Made by a program: the position numbers and the translations under genes. Positions 27,082 through 36,824 of a DNA stretch of 64,000 nt are shown here, piece by piece. Numbering within the stretch: position 1 is the stretch's first letter; every line of letters begins with the position of its first letter. The DNA is taken from contig JBBQCS010000006.1 in the NCBI GenBank assembly GCA_038318895.1, positions 4,056 through 68,055 on the forward strand, given 5' to 3'. Source of the stretch: UBA11222 sp030652895. GTDB taxonomy: Bacteria > Pseudomonadota > Alphaproteobacteria > UBA11222. The notes beneath the pieces were generated by a model. It saw nothing but the letters and a program-made list of their open reading frames with translations, ran no database searches and was not told the DNA's origin.

Positions 27082-27199
27082 GCCGGATGATAGGGGGGGT
27101 GCCCCGGCGTGCAGCTGCGCCGCCGCTGCGCCCAGTGCGTCATTGCTTTTAGCGCTTTAGTTGATCATGGCCAAAAGCGTTGCGCGTTGCGCAACAAAG

Positions 27200-29056
27200 T
27201 CAATCCGTCTGCTGCCCCTTATTCTCATCCAGAAATTTTTTGAATGCCGGATCATTCCGGATGGGATCAAAGTCAGCTTCATCTGCCATCTCTTTATGGT
27301 TTAGCGGATAACCCTCTTTAAGCATCGCTTGCAGCGCCGTAATTGCGTCCTCTACCGAACCTGTTCGCGCATAAACACAGGCCTTGTTGAAATAGGCAGA
27401 TCGCACGACGTCGCGGATTTCTGGTTGCTCATTTGTACTGTAATCCGCAATCACACCGTCATAAGCGATTTTTTCCTCAAGTGATTGCCCCAATTTCCCT
27501 AGAAATACAGCCCTCGAGACACGAGCTTTCGCCATCAACACCTGCAAGCCCGGTAAAGCTGTAGCCTCGCATTTCGCAATCAAATTATCATAGCCGGTAA
27601 TTGCATCAATATGCTTACCCAATTGCCCATTGGCATAGGCCATATAGAAAATCGCATTGGCAACTTGTTCCTGTAACTCCGGCTCATCGCGGGAACCGTA
27701 TCGGCCTATCATGTCTTCACAGACGGCAATTGCATTTTCGTACTGCCCCAACTGCCCAAATGCATAGGCCTTGCCGTAAAATGCTTTGCTAACTTGTTTT
27801 TGCAGCACAAACATATCGTTTGCCGCAAAACGCGTTATTACAATCCCATAGACGTCAATCGCTTTTTCATGCCTCCCTAATGTCCCAAGCGCCACACCTT
27901 TGTTAACAAACGCGTGGGCCACTTGCTCCAGTAACTCCGGCGCGTCGCTGGCCCCAAAACGATCTATAACTTCATCATATACATCAATTTCATCCTCCAA
28001 CCGCCCCAATTTCCCAAGCGCCACACCTTTTTTAACAAGCGCAACGGCCACTTGGGCCTGCAACGCTGGCGTAAAGCTAATCGTATAGATCGCAATTACA
28101 TCATTGTAGGCGACAATCGCCTGATCCCACTGCTTTAATCGCCCAAGCAATTCGCCTTTATGGATGAGCAATCTGGCCACCCCTTCCTGCACCGCAGGAT
28201 CGGGAACAATCCTTAATCGAGTAATTTCACTCTCATAGACGGCGATTGCTTCCTTTAACCGTTGCAATTCCCCGAGTGCAAAGCCTTCACTATAACGTGC
28301 AAAGGCATAGGCCCCCGTTTTTTCACCAAATAATAGCTGCATCTGTTGCGCAGCAGTGAGCATCGCAGCCCATTGTTTTTCAGCAAGATAATTGACGATA
28401 ATCGCTCGATAGTCTTCGGCGCTGCGATTCTGCAGTGGTCTGTCCAAAGCTGCCTTTGCGATATCAGCGACTACTTTACGATCTTCGGGAGTTTTTGCCA
28501 CTTCGCCGGGAGGTAAATTTCTTACAATTTCCGCAACCCTGGTTTCATGATCGCGTATTCTTGCAACTATTGTATCGACTTCCGTGAGCCGCGCCTTGAT
28601 CTCATCTCCCACGCCTTTCACGGCTTCCGCGACCGCGACTTTTTCCAAACGCAGGGTAATGAAAAGCACTATCATCGTAATCAAGATAGCAAAAAGTCCA
28701 ATCGACGCACTTACGATTATCTCCATACGCGAATAGGCATCTTCCTGCAGTTCGGCTTTCGCTTGCTGCACCGACAATTCGCGCTCCGCATCTCTGGCGC
28801 GTTGTTCCGCCTGCCCTAAACCCGTCTGCGCTTGCCTTGCCTGATCCGCCAGCCGTTGGATTTCCGCGTCGCGTTCGCGCCGCTCGGCCTCATCGGCGCG
28901 GGTTTGTGCGTCGCGTGCCTGCATCTGCAATTGTTCAAGCAGGGTATCGCGCACCTGCTGTTGCGCCAGCTGCGGCATGGCGGGCGCTTGATCCTCCGCC
29001 GCCATCACCGGGACGGCCGCGAATAGCAGCAGTGCAACGAATAATCGGATCATCAT
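27200..29056 (-). CDS. Membrane-anchored TPR-repeat protein, function unknown
   Basis: A 618-residue protein. Order: signal peptide (MMIRLFVALLLFAAVPVMA), Glu/Arg/Ala-rich coiled coil (about 30-110), one membrane helix (about 112-135, IIVSASIGLFAILITMIVLF), a second helical stretch, then from about 240 seven to eight tandem repeats with an exact 43-residue period. The repeats are TPR-like, with consensus KGVALGKLGR.E.AI.VYD plus an extension ending EQVA. The repeats probably form a superhelical scaffold for protein binding at the membrane. AGGGGG precedes the ATG. It has its own promoter and no obvious partner genes; the neighbours are a toxin-antitoxin pair and an aminotransferase. Confidence 0.8.
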   Translation of the reverse strand: MMIRLFVALLLFAAVPVMAAEDQAPAMPQLAQQQVRDTLLEQLQMQARDAQTRADEAERRERDAEIQRLADQARQAQTGLGQAEQRARDAERELSVQQAKAELQEDAYSRMEIIVSASIGLFAILITMIVLFITLRLEKVAVAEAVKGVGDEIKARLTEVDTIVARIRDHETRVAEIVRNLPPGEVAKTPEDRKVVADIAKAALDRPLQNRSAEDYRAIIVNYLAEKQWAAMLTAAQQMQLLFGEKTGAYAFARYSEGFALGELQRLKEAIAVYESEITRLRIVPDPAVQEGVARLLIHKGELLGRLKQWDQAIVAYNDVIAIYTISFTPALQAQVAVALVKKGVALGKLGRLEDEIDVYDEVIDRFGASDAPELLEQVAHAFVNKGVALGTLGRHEKAIDVYGIVITRFAANDMFVLQKQVSKAFYGKAYAFGQLGQYENAIAVCEDMIGRYGSRDEPELQEQVANAIFYMAYANGQLGKHIDAITGYDNLIAKCEATALPGLQVLMAKARVSRAVFLGKLGQSLEEKIAYDGVIADYSTNEQPEIRDVVRSAYFNKACVYARTGSVEDAITALQAMLKEGYPLNHKEMADEADFDPIRNDPAFKKFLDENKGQQTD

Positions 29057-29094
29057 AAAACCGCCCCCTGCCCCGGAATCCTCCGCAGGCTATG

Positions 29095-29123
29095 AATGTA
29101 CACTATTTGTTCTTCGTTGTCAA
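29095..29123 (-). promoter_or_regulatory. sigma-70 promoter of the TPR protein gene
   Basis: Consensus TTGACA (29118-29123), a 17-base spacer and TACATT (29095-29100) on the minus strand, giving a leader of about 30 bases before the ATG at 29056. Confidence 0.6.
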
Positions 29124-29150
29124 TCGCCATGACACTTTGCGCGCACATCC

Positions 29151-30341
29151 CTACCCCAGATAGCGCTGCAACCTGTCCAGCGCCTCCTGCAGCACGGCGT
29201 CCTGTTTGCAGAAACAAAACCTTATCAGTTTTTCGGCCGGCAGTTCCCCGCTCCCGCCGGGCATGGCCGCCATGCTGAAGGGGCTGAGGGGCATGGCGGC
29301 GACGCCTGCCTCCGTGGTGATGCGTTTGCAGAAGGCCACGTCGTCTTCGCCATCCCGCGCGAAGGCGCTGTAACCGGCGATGACAAAATAGGTTCCCTGG
29401 CAGGGCAAAACATCAAATCCGATATGGCGCAATCCATCGCCGAGCAGGTCGCGGCTGGCCTGCATGTCCGCCGCCAGGCTGTTGAAATAGCCGTCGTCCT
29501 TGGCCAGGCCATAGGCCACCGCCTTTTGCAGATTGGGCGCGGTAGTGAAGGTCAGAAACTGATGCGCCTTGGCGATTATTTCCGCCAGCCGCTCTGGCGC
29601 GGTGATATATCCCACCTTCCAGCCGGTCAGTGAAAAGCTCTTGCCGGCCGATCCGATGCGCACACTGCGCTGCGCCATGCCGGGCAGCGTCATGATCGGA
29701 ATATGCGGCGCGCCGTCAAAGGTGAGATGCTCATACACCTCGTCGCACACGACATAGGCGTCATGCGCAATCGCCAGATCCGCAATGAAGTGCAGTTCAT
29801 CGCGGCTGAACACCTTGCCGATCGGGTTCATGGGAGAATTCAGCAAAATGATCTTGGTGTTTTGCGTGCAGGCATTGCTCAGCGCCTCGCGCGGCAATTC
29901 CCACGCGGGCGGCCGCAGCCGCACCGGCCGCGCCACCGCGCCCGCCAGCTGCACGATGGGCAGATAGACGTCAAACATCGGCTCGAACAGCACCACCTCG
30001 TCGCCCGGATTTAACAGCGCCGACAGCGTGGCGGCCAGGGCCTCGGTCGCGCCCGATGTCACCAGCACCTGTTTTTGCCAGTCCACCCGCAAACCATAAA
30101 ACCGGGCATTGTGCGCCGCCACCGCCTGGCGCAGTTCGGGCAGGCCCTGCGAGGGCGGGTACTGGTTGGGGCCATCCATCAGGGCCTTGGCGGCCACGGC
30201 GCGAATATCCTCGGGTCCATCCTCGCCGGGGAACCCCTGCCCCAGATTGATGGCCTGATGGGCTACGGCCAGCGCCGACATGGTGGTGAAGATCGTCGTG
30301 CCGTATTCGGACAGAACCTTGTTCAGCGGAAGGCCAGGCAC
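29151..30341 (-). CDS. PLP-dependent class I/II aminotransferase
   Basis: A fold-type I aminotransferase of 396 residues. Motifs: NLGQGFPGEDGPEDIRAVAA, NQYPPSQGLPELRQAVAAHN, VLVTSGATEALAATLSAL, LLNSPMNPIGKVFSRDEL, VVCDEVYEHLTFDG and the PLP lysine in GSAGKSFSLTGWKVGYI. This subgroup includes methionine/kynurenine-type aminotransferases (YbdL-like); the amino donor cannot be fixed. GTG start with GAGGA eight bases upstream. It follows lpxA by 38 bases, where related genomes usually have lpxI-lpxB. Confidence 0.9.
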   Translation of the reverse strand: MPGLPLNKVLSEYGTTIFTTMSALAVAHQAINLGQGFPGEDGPEDIRAVAAKALMDGPNQYPPSQGLPELRQAVAAHNARFYGLRVDWQKQVLVTSGATEALAATLSALLNPGDEVVLFEPMFDVYLPIVQLAGAVARPVRLRPPAWELPREALSNACTQNTKIILLNSPMNPIGKVFSRDELHFIADLAIAHDAYVVCDEVYEHLTFDGAPHIPIMTLPGMAQRSVRIGSAGKSFSLTGWKVGYITAPERLAEIIAKAHQFLTFTTAPNLQKAVAYGLAKDDGYFNSLAADMQASRDLLGDGLRHIGFDVLPCQGTYFVIAGYSAFARDGEDDVAFCKRITTEAGVAAMPLSPFSMAAMPGGSGELPAEKLIRFCFCKQDAVLQEALDRLQRYLG

Positions 30342-30379
30342 AGCGCGTTCCTCTTTCTGATCGCGTTAATGGCCGGCCG

Positions 30380-31177
30380 CTAGGCGGCTGGCGTACAGAT
30401 ACTGCGGGTTGCCGCGCGGATAAAATCCACGATCTCCATCACCTCCGCATGATCCTTGAACTGCGCGGCGACGTCTTCCAATCTTTCCTGCAGGGTGCCC
30501 TCGGCTGCAAACAGCATGCGATAGGCATTACGCAGCCCATGGATTTGATCGCGCGAAAACCCGCGCCGTTTAAGCCCGACAATATTCAGCCCGCCCAAAT
30601 GCGCACGATTGCCCACCACCGAACCATAGGGGATTACGTCGTCCACGACGCCGGACATGCCGCCAATCATGGCGTGCCGCCCCACGCGGGCGAATTGCTG
30701 CACCGCCGACAGCCCCCCCAGAATGGCGTAATCGCCCAGCGTCACATGCCCCGCCAGGGTCGCGTGATTTGCCAAAATCACGTGGTTGCCGACCTGGCAA
30801 TCATGCGCCACATGTGCACCGGCCATGAACAGGCCATTGTCGCCCACCCGCGTCACCATGCCGCCGCCCGCGGTGCCGGGGTTCATGGTCACATGTTCGC
30901 GAATCACATTATTGGCGCCGACGATCAGTTCGCTCGTCTCGCCCGCATATTTCTGATCCTGCGGCGGATGACCGATCGATGCAAAAGGAAACACGGTGCA
31001 CCCTGCACCGAGTGTCGTTCTACCCGCAATAGTGACATGGGAATGCAGCGTCACCGCATCGCCCAGCACAACATTTTCGCCCACCACGCAATATGGGCCA
31101 ATCGCTACGCCGCGGCCCAGTTGCGCGCCTTTATGCACGACCGCAGAGGGGTGTATCTCGGTTGTTGCCACGTTCAT
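30380..31177 (-). CDS. lpxA: UDP-N-acetylglucosamine acyltransferase LpxA
   Basis: First enzyme of lipid A synthesis: moves a 3-hydroxyacyl chain from ACP to UDP-GlcNAc. The 265 residues form a left-handed beta-helix of hexapeptide repeats (IGPYCVVGENVVLGDAVTLH and on), with the catalytic-site motif AHVAHDCQVGNHVILANHAT and the helical C-terminal domain (KRRGFSRDQIHGLRNAYRML). The ATG overlaps the fabZ stop by four bases. Confidence 0.96.
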   Translation of the reverse strand: MNVATTEIHPSAVVHKGAQLGRGVAIGPYCVVGENVVLGDAVTLHSHVTIAGRTTLGAGCTVFPFASIGHPPQDQKYAGETSELIVGANNVIREHVTMNPGTAGGGMVTRVGDNGLFMAGAHVAHDCQVGNHVILANHATLAGHVTLGDYAILGGLSAVQQFARVGRHAMIGGMSGVVDDVIPYGSVVGNRAHLGGLNIVGLKRRGFSRDQIHGLRNAYRMLFAAEGTLQERLEDVAAQFKDHAEVMEIVDFIRAATRSICTPAA

Positions 31178-31650
31178 TTATCCACGATCATCGCGCTGTA
31201 ATCCGCTTCGGCCATGAGTTGACCGTTTACCCTGGCCTCGCCATGAAACTTCGATACCGCGCCGCGCCCATGAATCAGGCTGACATGCAGCAGCAGCGTA
31301 TCACCTGGCACCACTGGTTTGCGAAAGCGGCATTTGTCGATGGTCATGAAATAAACCAGCTTGCTGTCGGCCACATCGCCCGCGCTGTGCATAATCAGCG
31401 CGCCGGAGGTTTGCGCCATGGCTTCAACGATCAGCACACCGGGCATAACCGGATGCGATGGAAAATGGCCCTGAAAAAAAGGCTCGTTCATGGTCACATT
31501 CTTGACGCCGGTCGCCGATATTCCGGGAACAATATCGCGCAGCCCATCAATCATCAGCATCGGATAACGGTGTGGCAACAACTGCATCACCCGGGTTACA
31601 TCCAGCGCGTCTGCAATCGGAGTTGACGATGGTATTTTTTCCTCACTCAT
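31174..31650 (-). CDS. fabZ: 3-hydroxyacyl-ACP dehydratase FabZ
   Basis: Hot-dog-fold dehydratase of fatty acid elongation, 158 residues. Core motif LLPHRYPMLMIDGL with the catalytic His, and QGHFPSHPVMPGVLIVEAMA with the catalytic Glu. Start ATG at 31650 (MSEEKIPSSTPIADAL) with AAGGA seven bases upstream; it overlaps the lpxD end by eight bases. It competes with LpxA and LpxD for hydroxyacyl-ACP, which fits its place between them. Confidence 0.95.
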   Translation of the reverse strand: MSEEKIPSSTPIADALDVTRVMQLLPHRYPMLMIDGLRDIVPGISATGVKNVTMNEPFFQGHFPSHPVMPGVLIVEAMAQTSGALIMHSAGDVADSKLVYFMTIDKCRFRKPVVPGDTLLLHVSLIHGRGAVSKFHGEARVNGQLMAEADYSAMIVDK

Positions 31651-32674
31651 CTGGTTGTCCTTTTGGTTTGGCCATTTTCGCCAGACTTGCCACTTCCCGA
31701 AAATACTGTTTGGCTGGCATGGCGGGAGAACCGACAACCCGTTCGCGCGCTGCAACATCACGCATGACCCCCGCCTGCGCCGCAATCATTGCCCCGTCGC
31801 CAATTTTCAGATGACCGGTAATACCAGCCTGGCCGCCGATCATCACATAATCCCCAATTTCCGTGCTGCCGGAAATGCCTGTTTGCGCGGCGATAATACA
31901 ACGACGGCCAATACGGACATTGTGTGCAACCTGCACCAGATTATCTATCCAGGTGCCTTCGCCAATCACTGTGTCCGAGCCCGTGCCACGATCGATCGTC
32001 GTATTGGCGCCAATATCGCAATTGTCCTGGATAATCACCCGGCCAAGCTGTGGCACCTTGACAAACCCGCCCGGGTCAGGCGCAAAGCCAAAACCGTCCT
32101 GCCCAACGCGTACCCCCGGGTGTAAAGTTACATTGTCGCCGATCAAAGCACAGCAAATCGACGTCATTGGACCAACCCATGCGCCTGCGCCGATCATTAC
32201 ATGATCACCGATAACGGCATTGGCGCCGATAAAGCTGCCGGATCCAATTTCAGCCGCCGCGCCAATAACAGCGCCGGGCGATACGTATACATCGTCGCCC
32301 AGCCTGGCGGTCGGATCAACGCAGGCCCCCGCACAGATAGCCCCCGGGTGCCGCGGCCGTGGATAAAATTTTTGCGCCACGAGCGCATACGCCTTGTAGG
32401 GGGATCCGCAAATGATCAAAGCCATTCCAGGGGGGGCATGTTTGGCCATACCGGGAGCGACGATACACGCCCCCGCGCCCGATTTTTCGAACTCAGCAAT
32501 ATATTTTCGATTGTCGAGAAAGCTTACCTGATCCGGCCCCGCGAGTGACAAGGGCGCAACGTCGCGTAACACCATCGCGACGTCCGCGCCCTCCGACAGT
32601 TCACCCTGCGCAGTCGCCGCCAGTTCCGACAGGGTGAAAGGACCATGATTGTTGAAGAATTGCGGATCCGCCAT
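31643..32674 (-). CDS. lpxD: UDP-3-O-acylglucosamine N-acyltransferase LpxD
   Basis: Third step of lipid A synthesis: adds the N-linked hydroxyacyl chain. The 343-residue protein has the N-terminal uridine-binding domain (LSELAATAQGELSEGADVAM, ISFLDNRKY-type segment VSFLDNRKYIAEF). A left-handed beta-helix follows, with GQDGFGFAPDPGGFVKVPQL and NTTIDRGTGSDTVIGEGTWI; catalytic His is in LVQVAHNVRIG. I took the ATG of MADPQFFNNHGPFTL at 32674; the 19 codons upstream are not homologous. Confidence 0.95.
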   Translation of the reverse strand: MADPQFFNNHGPFTLSELAATAQGELSEGADVAMVLRDVAPLSLAGPDQVSFLDNRKYIAEFEKSGAGACIVAPGMAKHAPPGMALIICGSPYKAYALVAQKFYPRPRHPGAICAGACVDPTARLGDDVYVSPGAVIGAAAEIGSGSFIGANAVIGDHVMIGAGAWVGPMTSICCALIGDNVTLHPGVRVGQDGFGFAPDPGGFVKVPQLGRVIIQDNCDIGANTTIDRGTGSDTVIGEGTWIDNLVQVAHNVRIGRRCIIAAQTGISGSTEIGDYVMIGGQAGITGHLKIGDGAMIAAQAGVMRDVAARERVVGSPAMPAKQYFREVASLAKMAKPKGQPDE

Positions 32675-32741
32675 TCGCGCTCTGTATCCCACTCCTCCCC
32701 GGGATGGCCCAGCGCCACCCCGTTCGCGCAATAAACCAGCG

Positions 32742-33299
32742 CTACTTCTTGGAGGTTTCCACCTTAACCGAAGGCACTTTTTTATTCAGCCGCTCAATTA
32801 CTGACGCGGTAACGTCAAGGCTCTCAGATGACGTCAGCACCATTCGACGATCAACCATCAGATTCGCGCCGCGTTCCGTCATCAGTTCCTTCAAAATCGG
32901 CTCCAGCGCCTTTAGTAGTTTAGTCTGGGCGGCGCGCACCGCATCTTGCATATTCTGTTGCGCCTCCTGCAACTTGCGCTGTTCGTCTCCGACCTTGGTT
33001 TCAAACTCCCGCCGCTTGATATCAAACTGTTCCGGCGCCAGAAGGGTCTGCTGCTGCTTAAGACCAACCTCCTCGGCTTTGAGTTTTTCTTCCGCACTTT
33101 TTGCCTGCGCCTGCAGCTTTTTCTCGAAATCGCGAATTTGCGTTTGCATCGACTTTGCGGCCGAAGACTGCTCCTGAATTCGTACCGTATCTACGACAAG
33201 AATGTTCGCCGCTGCGGTCTGCGCCACGGCAACCGGCGCCGCCAACGCAAAAGACAATGCAATCAAAGCACCTGTGGTCCTCGTTAAGAAAGAAAACAT
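32742..33299 (-). CDS. OmpH/Skp periplasmic chaperone
   Basis: Holdase that carries unfolded outer-membrane proteins across the periplasm to the Bam complex. 185 residues: signal peptide (MFSFLTRTTGALIALSFALA, cut after VAQ), then a long coiled-coil hairpin rich in Lys, Glu and Gln, then a beta-strand segment. Start at the second ATG (33299) because AGGA is eight bases upstream. It lies between bamA and lpxD as in most Proteobacteria. Confidence 0.92.
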   Translation of the reverse strand: MFSFLTRTTGALIALSFALAAPVAVAQTAAANILVVDTVRIQEQSSAAKSMQTQIRDFEKKLQAQAKSAEEKLKAEEVGLKQQQTLLAPEQFDIKRREFETKVGDEQRKLQEAQQNMQDAVRAAQTKLLKALEPILKELMTERGANLMVDRRMVLTSSESLDVTASVIERLNKKVPSVKVETSKK

Positions 33300-33332
33300 T
33301 TCGTCCATCCTTTGGGGGGGTAAAACTTAAAA

Positions 33333-35645
33333 CTAGAACCGTGTACCAACGTCAAACCTGAAACTTTCCGTCTGATCGAAATCTTCTTTCACAATCGGCT
33401 TGGCCAGATCCAATCGAATAGGTCCAAAAGGCGAATCCCAGGCTACGCCGACACCAACGGTCACACGCGGACTGTTACTGTTCAGAACGCCAAATCCCTT
33501 GTCAACCGGCGTCGCGACCGCGCCCGCATCGGTAAACAGATTGCCGAGAATGCCAAACTCTTCGGGCAGGCCCAGCGGAAAGGTCACTTGCGCCGTGCCA
33601 ATATAATAGAGCCGCCCACCAAGCGCATCATCGGTGAATTGATCCCTGGGACCGAGACCGGCCGTCTCAAAGCCCCGGAAGCTGCGCCCGCCCTTAAAGA
33701 AACGGTCATTGAGCCGGACCAGTTGGTTCAGGCCGTCGATATAGCCTGACCGGATGGCCAGGTTGCCAACGACCTCTTCTCCCAGTGGATAGAAATACTG
33801 GGCTTCGCCTTCCGTACGCACATATGTCACGTCACCACCAACACCTGCAAAATCCTGCAGGAAGGTAAAGGTGAACCCGCGATGCGGATCTAGCTGATCA
33901 TCTACATCCTGGTAGGTGTAACGATAACCGATCAATGATGTCACATCGCTGCCCAGCGCAGCCAGAATAAATGGCGAGGCATTACTCGGCGCGCCACCGA
34001 TCTTGTCCTGCCTCAAGCTGTAGCGTAGTCGCGCCCCGGCATATTCCGATAGAGGCGCACCAATGGACAAGGTAAAGCCGGTTTGCTCGGTGTCGAACGA
34101 GGCAAAATCCGTAAAGTCATTGCGGACCCGGAAAAGATCGAAGCCGGCGGCCAACTGCCTGTTCAGGAAATAGGGTTCCGAGAAACTAAGCTCCAATTGC
34201 TGTGTGAGCGAACTTGCCTGTGCCGATGCGCGCAGAAACTGCCCTTTACCGAGTAAGTTACGCTCCGCAATGCTGACATCGGCGATAACGCTTTCGGTCG
34301 ACGAAAAGCCAACGCCGAAACTTAATTGCCCGGTGGACTTTTCCTTTACCTCAACATTGATAATCGTCCGGTCAGGAGTTTCTCCCGGCGTCTGCGTGAT
34401 TTCCACATCGGCGAAGAAATTCAGGCCGCGGATACGCGATCGTGAGCGGTTAAGTTTGGCGGTATTGAAGGCGTCCCCCTCCACAATCCGAAACTCACGG
34501 CGAATAACCCGGTCAAGGGTGCGCACATTGCCTTCAATATTTATCTTCTCGACATAGACACGCGGACCTTCATTAATCTGATAAATAATATCGATCTTAC
34601 GTTCATCTTTTTGCCTGTTGATCTTCGGTCGGATGTCGACGAAGGCATACCCGTATTCGCCGGCGGCATAGGTCAGGTCCTCCACCGTGTCGTCAATCAT
34701 CTTGGCGTTATACATCTCTCCCGAACGGGACTTGATCTTGTCACGCAGCAGTTCGGGATCAATTTTTTCAAGCTCGGTCTTTATGTCGACAGTGCCGAAT
34801 TCGTATTGCGGTCCTTCATCGACCACAAAGGTGATGAAAAACTCTTCCCGGTCGCGGGTCAGTTCGGCGACAGCTGAAACAACGCGAAAGTCGGCGTAAC
34901 CGCGGCTAAGATAGAAGCGGCGCAATTGCTCGCGGTCAAACACCAGGCGGTCCGGATCATAATTGTCGCGTGATGCGAGAATATTCCACCAGCGCGATAC
35001 TTGCGTGGATACTTCGCTGCGTAGCCGGCTATCGGAAAAACGCCGATTACCGATAAAATAGATTTGGCGGATACCGGTTACCGACCCTTCCTTGATCTCA
35101 AACACGAGATCGACCCGGTTTTGAGGAAGCTGAATGACTTTCGGCTCGACCGTCGCCGCAAAACGGCCGGAGCGGCGATAAACCTCTATGATGCGCTTCA
35201 AATCATCCTGAACCCGGGCGCGGGTATAAACGATACGCGGCTTCAGGCGCACTTCACCATCCAGCGCCTCATCCTTGATCGCTGAATTACCTTCGAACGA
35301 AACCTGGTTGATGATCGGATTTTCCACCACATTGACGACGAGCCTGTCACCTTCACGCCGAATAGTGACGTCGGCAAAAAGTCCCGTCGAAAACAAGGTC
35401 TTTAATGATTGGTCGGTCTTTGCGGCGTCGAGTTCGCTACCGGGTTTCAACACCATATAAGAACGAACCGTATCGGCTTCTATACGCTGATTGCCCGTAA
35501 CCTCTATCGCACTGATGGTCTGCGCATCTGCTGTTCCCATAGCGGAGAAACCCCCTGCAATGGCAAGCAACAAGATAGCGGCCCAGCGGCGCCAAACAGA
35601 TGATGGCTGATCGGGCCCATATTCTGTAAATCGTAAAAGCATCAT
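33333..35645 (-). CDS. bamA: Outer membrane protein assembly factor BamA
   Basis: Omp85 barrel that inserts outer-membrane proteins. 770 residues: signal peptide (cut after ADA in MGTADAQTIS), five POTRA domains (about 42-420) and a 16-stranded barrel (about 425-770). The barrel includes the family RGF loop motif in GRSFRGFETAGLGPRD and a terminal strand ending FRFDVGTRF with C-terminal Phe. Two adjacent ATGs (35645, 35642) are possible starts. Confidence 0.96.
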   Translation of the reverse strand: MMLLRFTEYGPDQPSSVWRRWAAILLLAIAGGFSAMGTADAQTISAIEVTGNQRIEADTVRSYMVLKPGSELDAAKTDQSLKTLFSTGLFADVTIRREGDRLVVNVVENPIINQVSFEGNSAIKDEALDGEVRLKPRIVYTRARVQDDLKRIIEVYRRSGRFAATVEPKVIQLPQNRVDLVFEIKEGSVTGIRQIYFIGNRRFSDSRLRSEVSTQVSRWWNILASRDNYDPDRLVFDREQLRRFYLSRGYADFRVVSAVAELTRDREEFFITFVVDEGPQYEFGTVDIKTELEKIDPELLRDKIKSRSGEMYNAKMIDDTVEDLTYAAGEYGYAFVDIRPKINRQKDERKIDIIYQINEGPRVYVEKINIEGNVRTLDRVIRREFRIVEGDAFNTAKLNRSRSRIRGLNFFADVEITQTPGETPDRTIINVEVKEKSTGQLSFGVGFSSTESVIADVSIAERNLLGKGQFLRASAQASSLTQQLELSFSEPYFLNRQLAAGFDLFRVRNDFTDFASFDTEQTGFTLSIGAPLSEYAGARLRYSLRQDKIGGAPSNASPFILAALGSDVTSLIGYRYTYQDVDDQLDPHRGFTFTFLQDFAGVGGDVTYVRTEGEAQYFYPLGEEVVGNLAIRSGYIDGLNQLVRLNDRFFKGGRSFRGFETAGLGPRDQFTDDALGGRLYYIGTAQVTFPLGLPEEFGILGNLFTDAGAVATPVDKGFGVLNSNSPRVTVGVGVAWDSPFGPIRLDLAKPIVKEDFDQTESFRFDVGTRF

Positions 35646-35660
35646 TTGCCGGAAAATTAC

Positions 35661-36806
35661 TCAGGAAAAAAGGCCTGCCAGAAAATCCACAACACGCAGA
35701 TTGACCAGATCATTCCATGTTACAAACAGAATTAGAGTGGTAATAGCCGCGAAGCCGATTCGATAGCTGAAATCGAGCACCCGCGGATTTACCGGTCGCC
35801 GCCAGACGGCTTCTATTGCATAGAACACCAGATGCCCGCCGTCCAGCATCGGCACCGGGAACAGGTTCAATAGCCCAATACTAATGGATAGAACAGCCAT
35901 CAAATGTATCAGCGCAGGAATACTGACTTGCGCCACCTGCCCGGACATTTGCGCAATCCTTAACGGCCCGCCAAGCTGTTCCGTGCTTTCCTTGCCCATT
36001 ATCATGCGGCCAAGATAGACAAATGTCTGATCGATAATGAAATACGTTTCCTGCACGCCAAGTGCGAGAGCCCGCACAGGCCCGGCATACTCCACAATCT
36101 GATCTTCAGGATTGTTCGCCCTGACCAGGCCGATAAGGCCCCTGCGCTGCACATTGCCGAACGCGTCGGTAAATTCATCCACACGCGGGACTACCATCAG
36201 ATTTAGCTGCTGATCCTCGCGCTCAACCAGAACATCCAGAGTGTCGCCCGCGCTAAGCATGACCCGGCGCTGTAAGTCCGAGAAGCTCTCGATATATTCG
36301 CCGTCAATGGCCAGAACCACGTCGCCTGGCTGAAAACCGGCCTGTTCAGCCGCACTACCGGGCTGCACCTGATCCACCCTGGCGAGAATGGTCGTACGGC
36401 CCATTGTCATGAACAAGGTTGCGAATATAAGAATACCGAGAATAAAATTGGCTATCGGGCCCGCCGCGACGACCGCCATCCGGCTACCTACGGGTTTGTG
36501 ATGAAAACTGACCCGTTTATCAGCCGCACTCATTTGCTGTAACTGTTCTCTGTCAGCGGTGCTGGCGGCGGACTCATCTCCCCAAAATTTAACGTATCCG
36601 CCAAGTGGCAGCCAGCCAACCTTCCACCTGGTGCCACGGGAATCATTCCAGCCAAACAACTCCCGGCCAAAACCGATGGCGAAGGTTTCCACCCGCACCC
36701 CGCAATATCGGGCAACCAGAAAATGGCCAAGCTCGTGAAAGAAAACGACCACCGTCAGGACCAACAAAAATGCGCCGATATAGATCAGAATATCACCGGA
36801 AATCAC
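35661..36806 (-). CDS. rseP: Site-2 intramembrane metalloprotease RseP
   Basis: Inner-membrane zinc protease that cuts anti-sigma factors and signal peptides within the membrane. 381 residues: HELGH zinc motif in the first membrane helix (VVFFHELGHFLVARYCG), one PDZ domain (about 135-215, QAGFQPGDVVLAIDGEYIES), and the second metal-ligand motif NLFPVPMLDGGHLVFYAIEA near the C-terminus. The start is GTG with AAGGAGAG upstream. Confidence 0.95.
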   Translation of the reverse strand: MISGDILIYIGAFLLVLTVVVFFHELGHFLVARYCGVRVETFAIGFGRELFGWNDSRGTRWKVGWLPLGGYVKFWGDESAASTADREQLQQMSAADKRVSFHHKPVGSRMAVVAAGPIANFILGILIFATLFMTMGRTTILARVDQVQPGSAAEQAGFQPGDVVLAIDGEYIESFSDLQRRVMLSAGDTLDVLVEREDQQLNLMVVPRVDEFTDAFGNVQRRGLIGLVRANNPEDQIVEYAGPVRALALGVQETYFIIDQTFVYLGRMIMGKESTEQLGGPLRIAQMSGQVAQVSIPALIHLMAVLSISIGLLNLFPVPMLDGGHLVFYAIEAVWRRPVNPRVLDFSYRIGFAAITTLILFVTWNDLVNLRVVDFLAGLFS

Positions 36807-36824
36807 CGTTCTCTCCTTATCACG

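Noticed and set aside
27100..27199. Possible terminator hairpin around AGCGCTTTAG and AAAAGCG
   Set aside because: Short stem, large loop and no T run on either strand.
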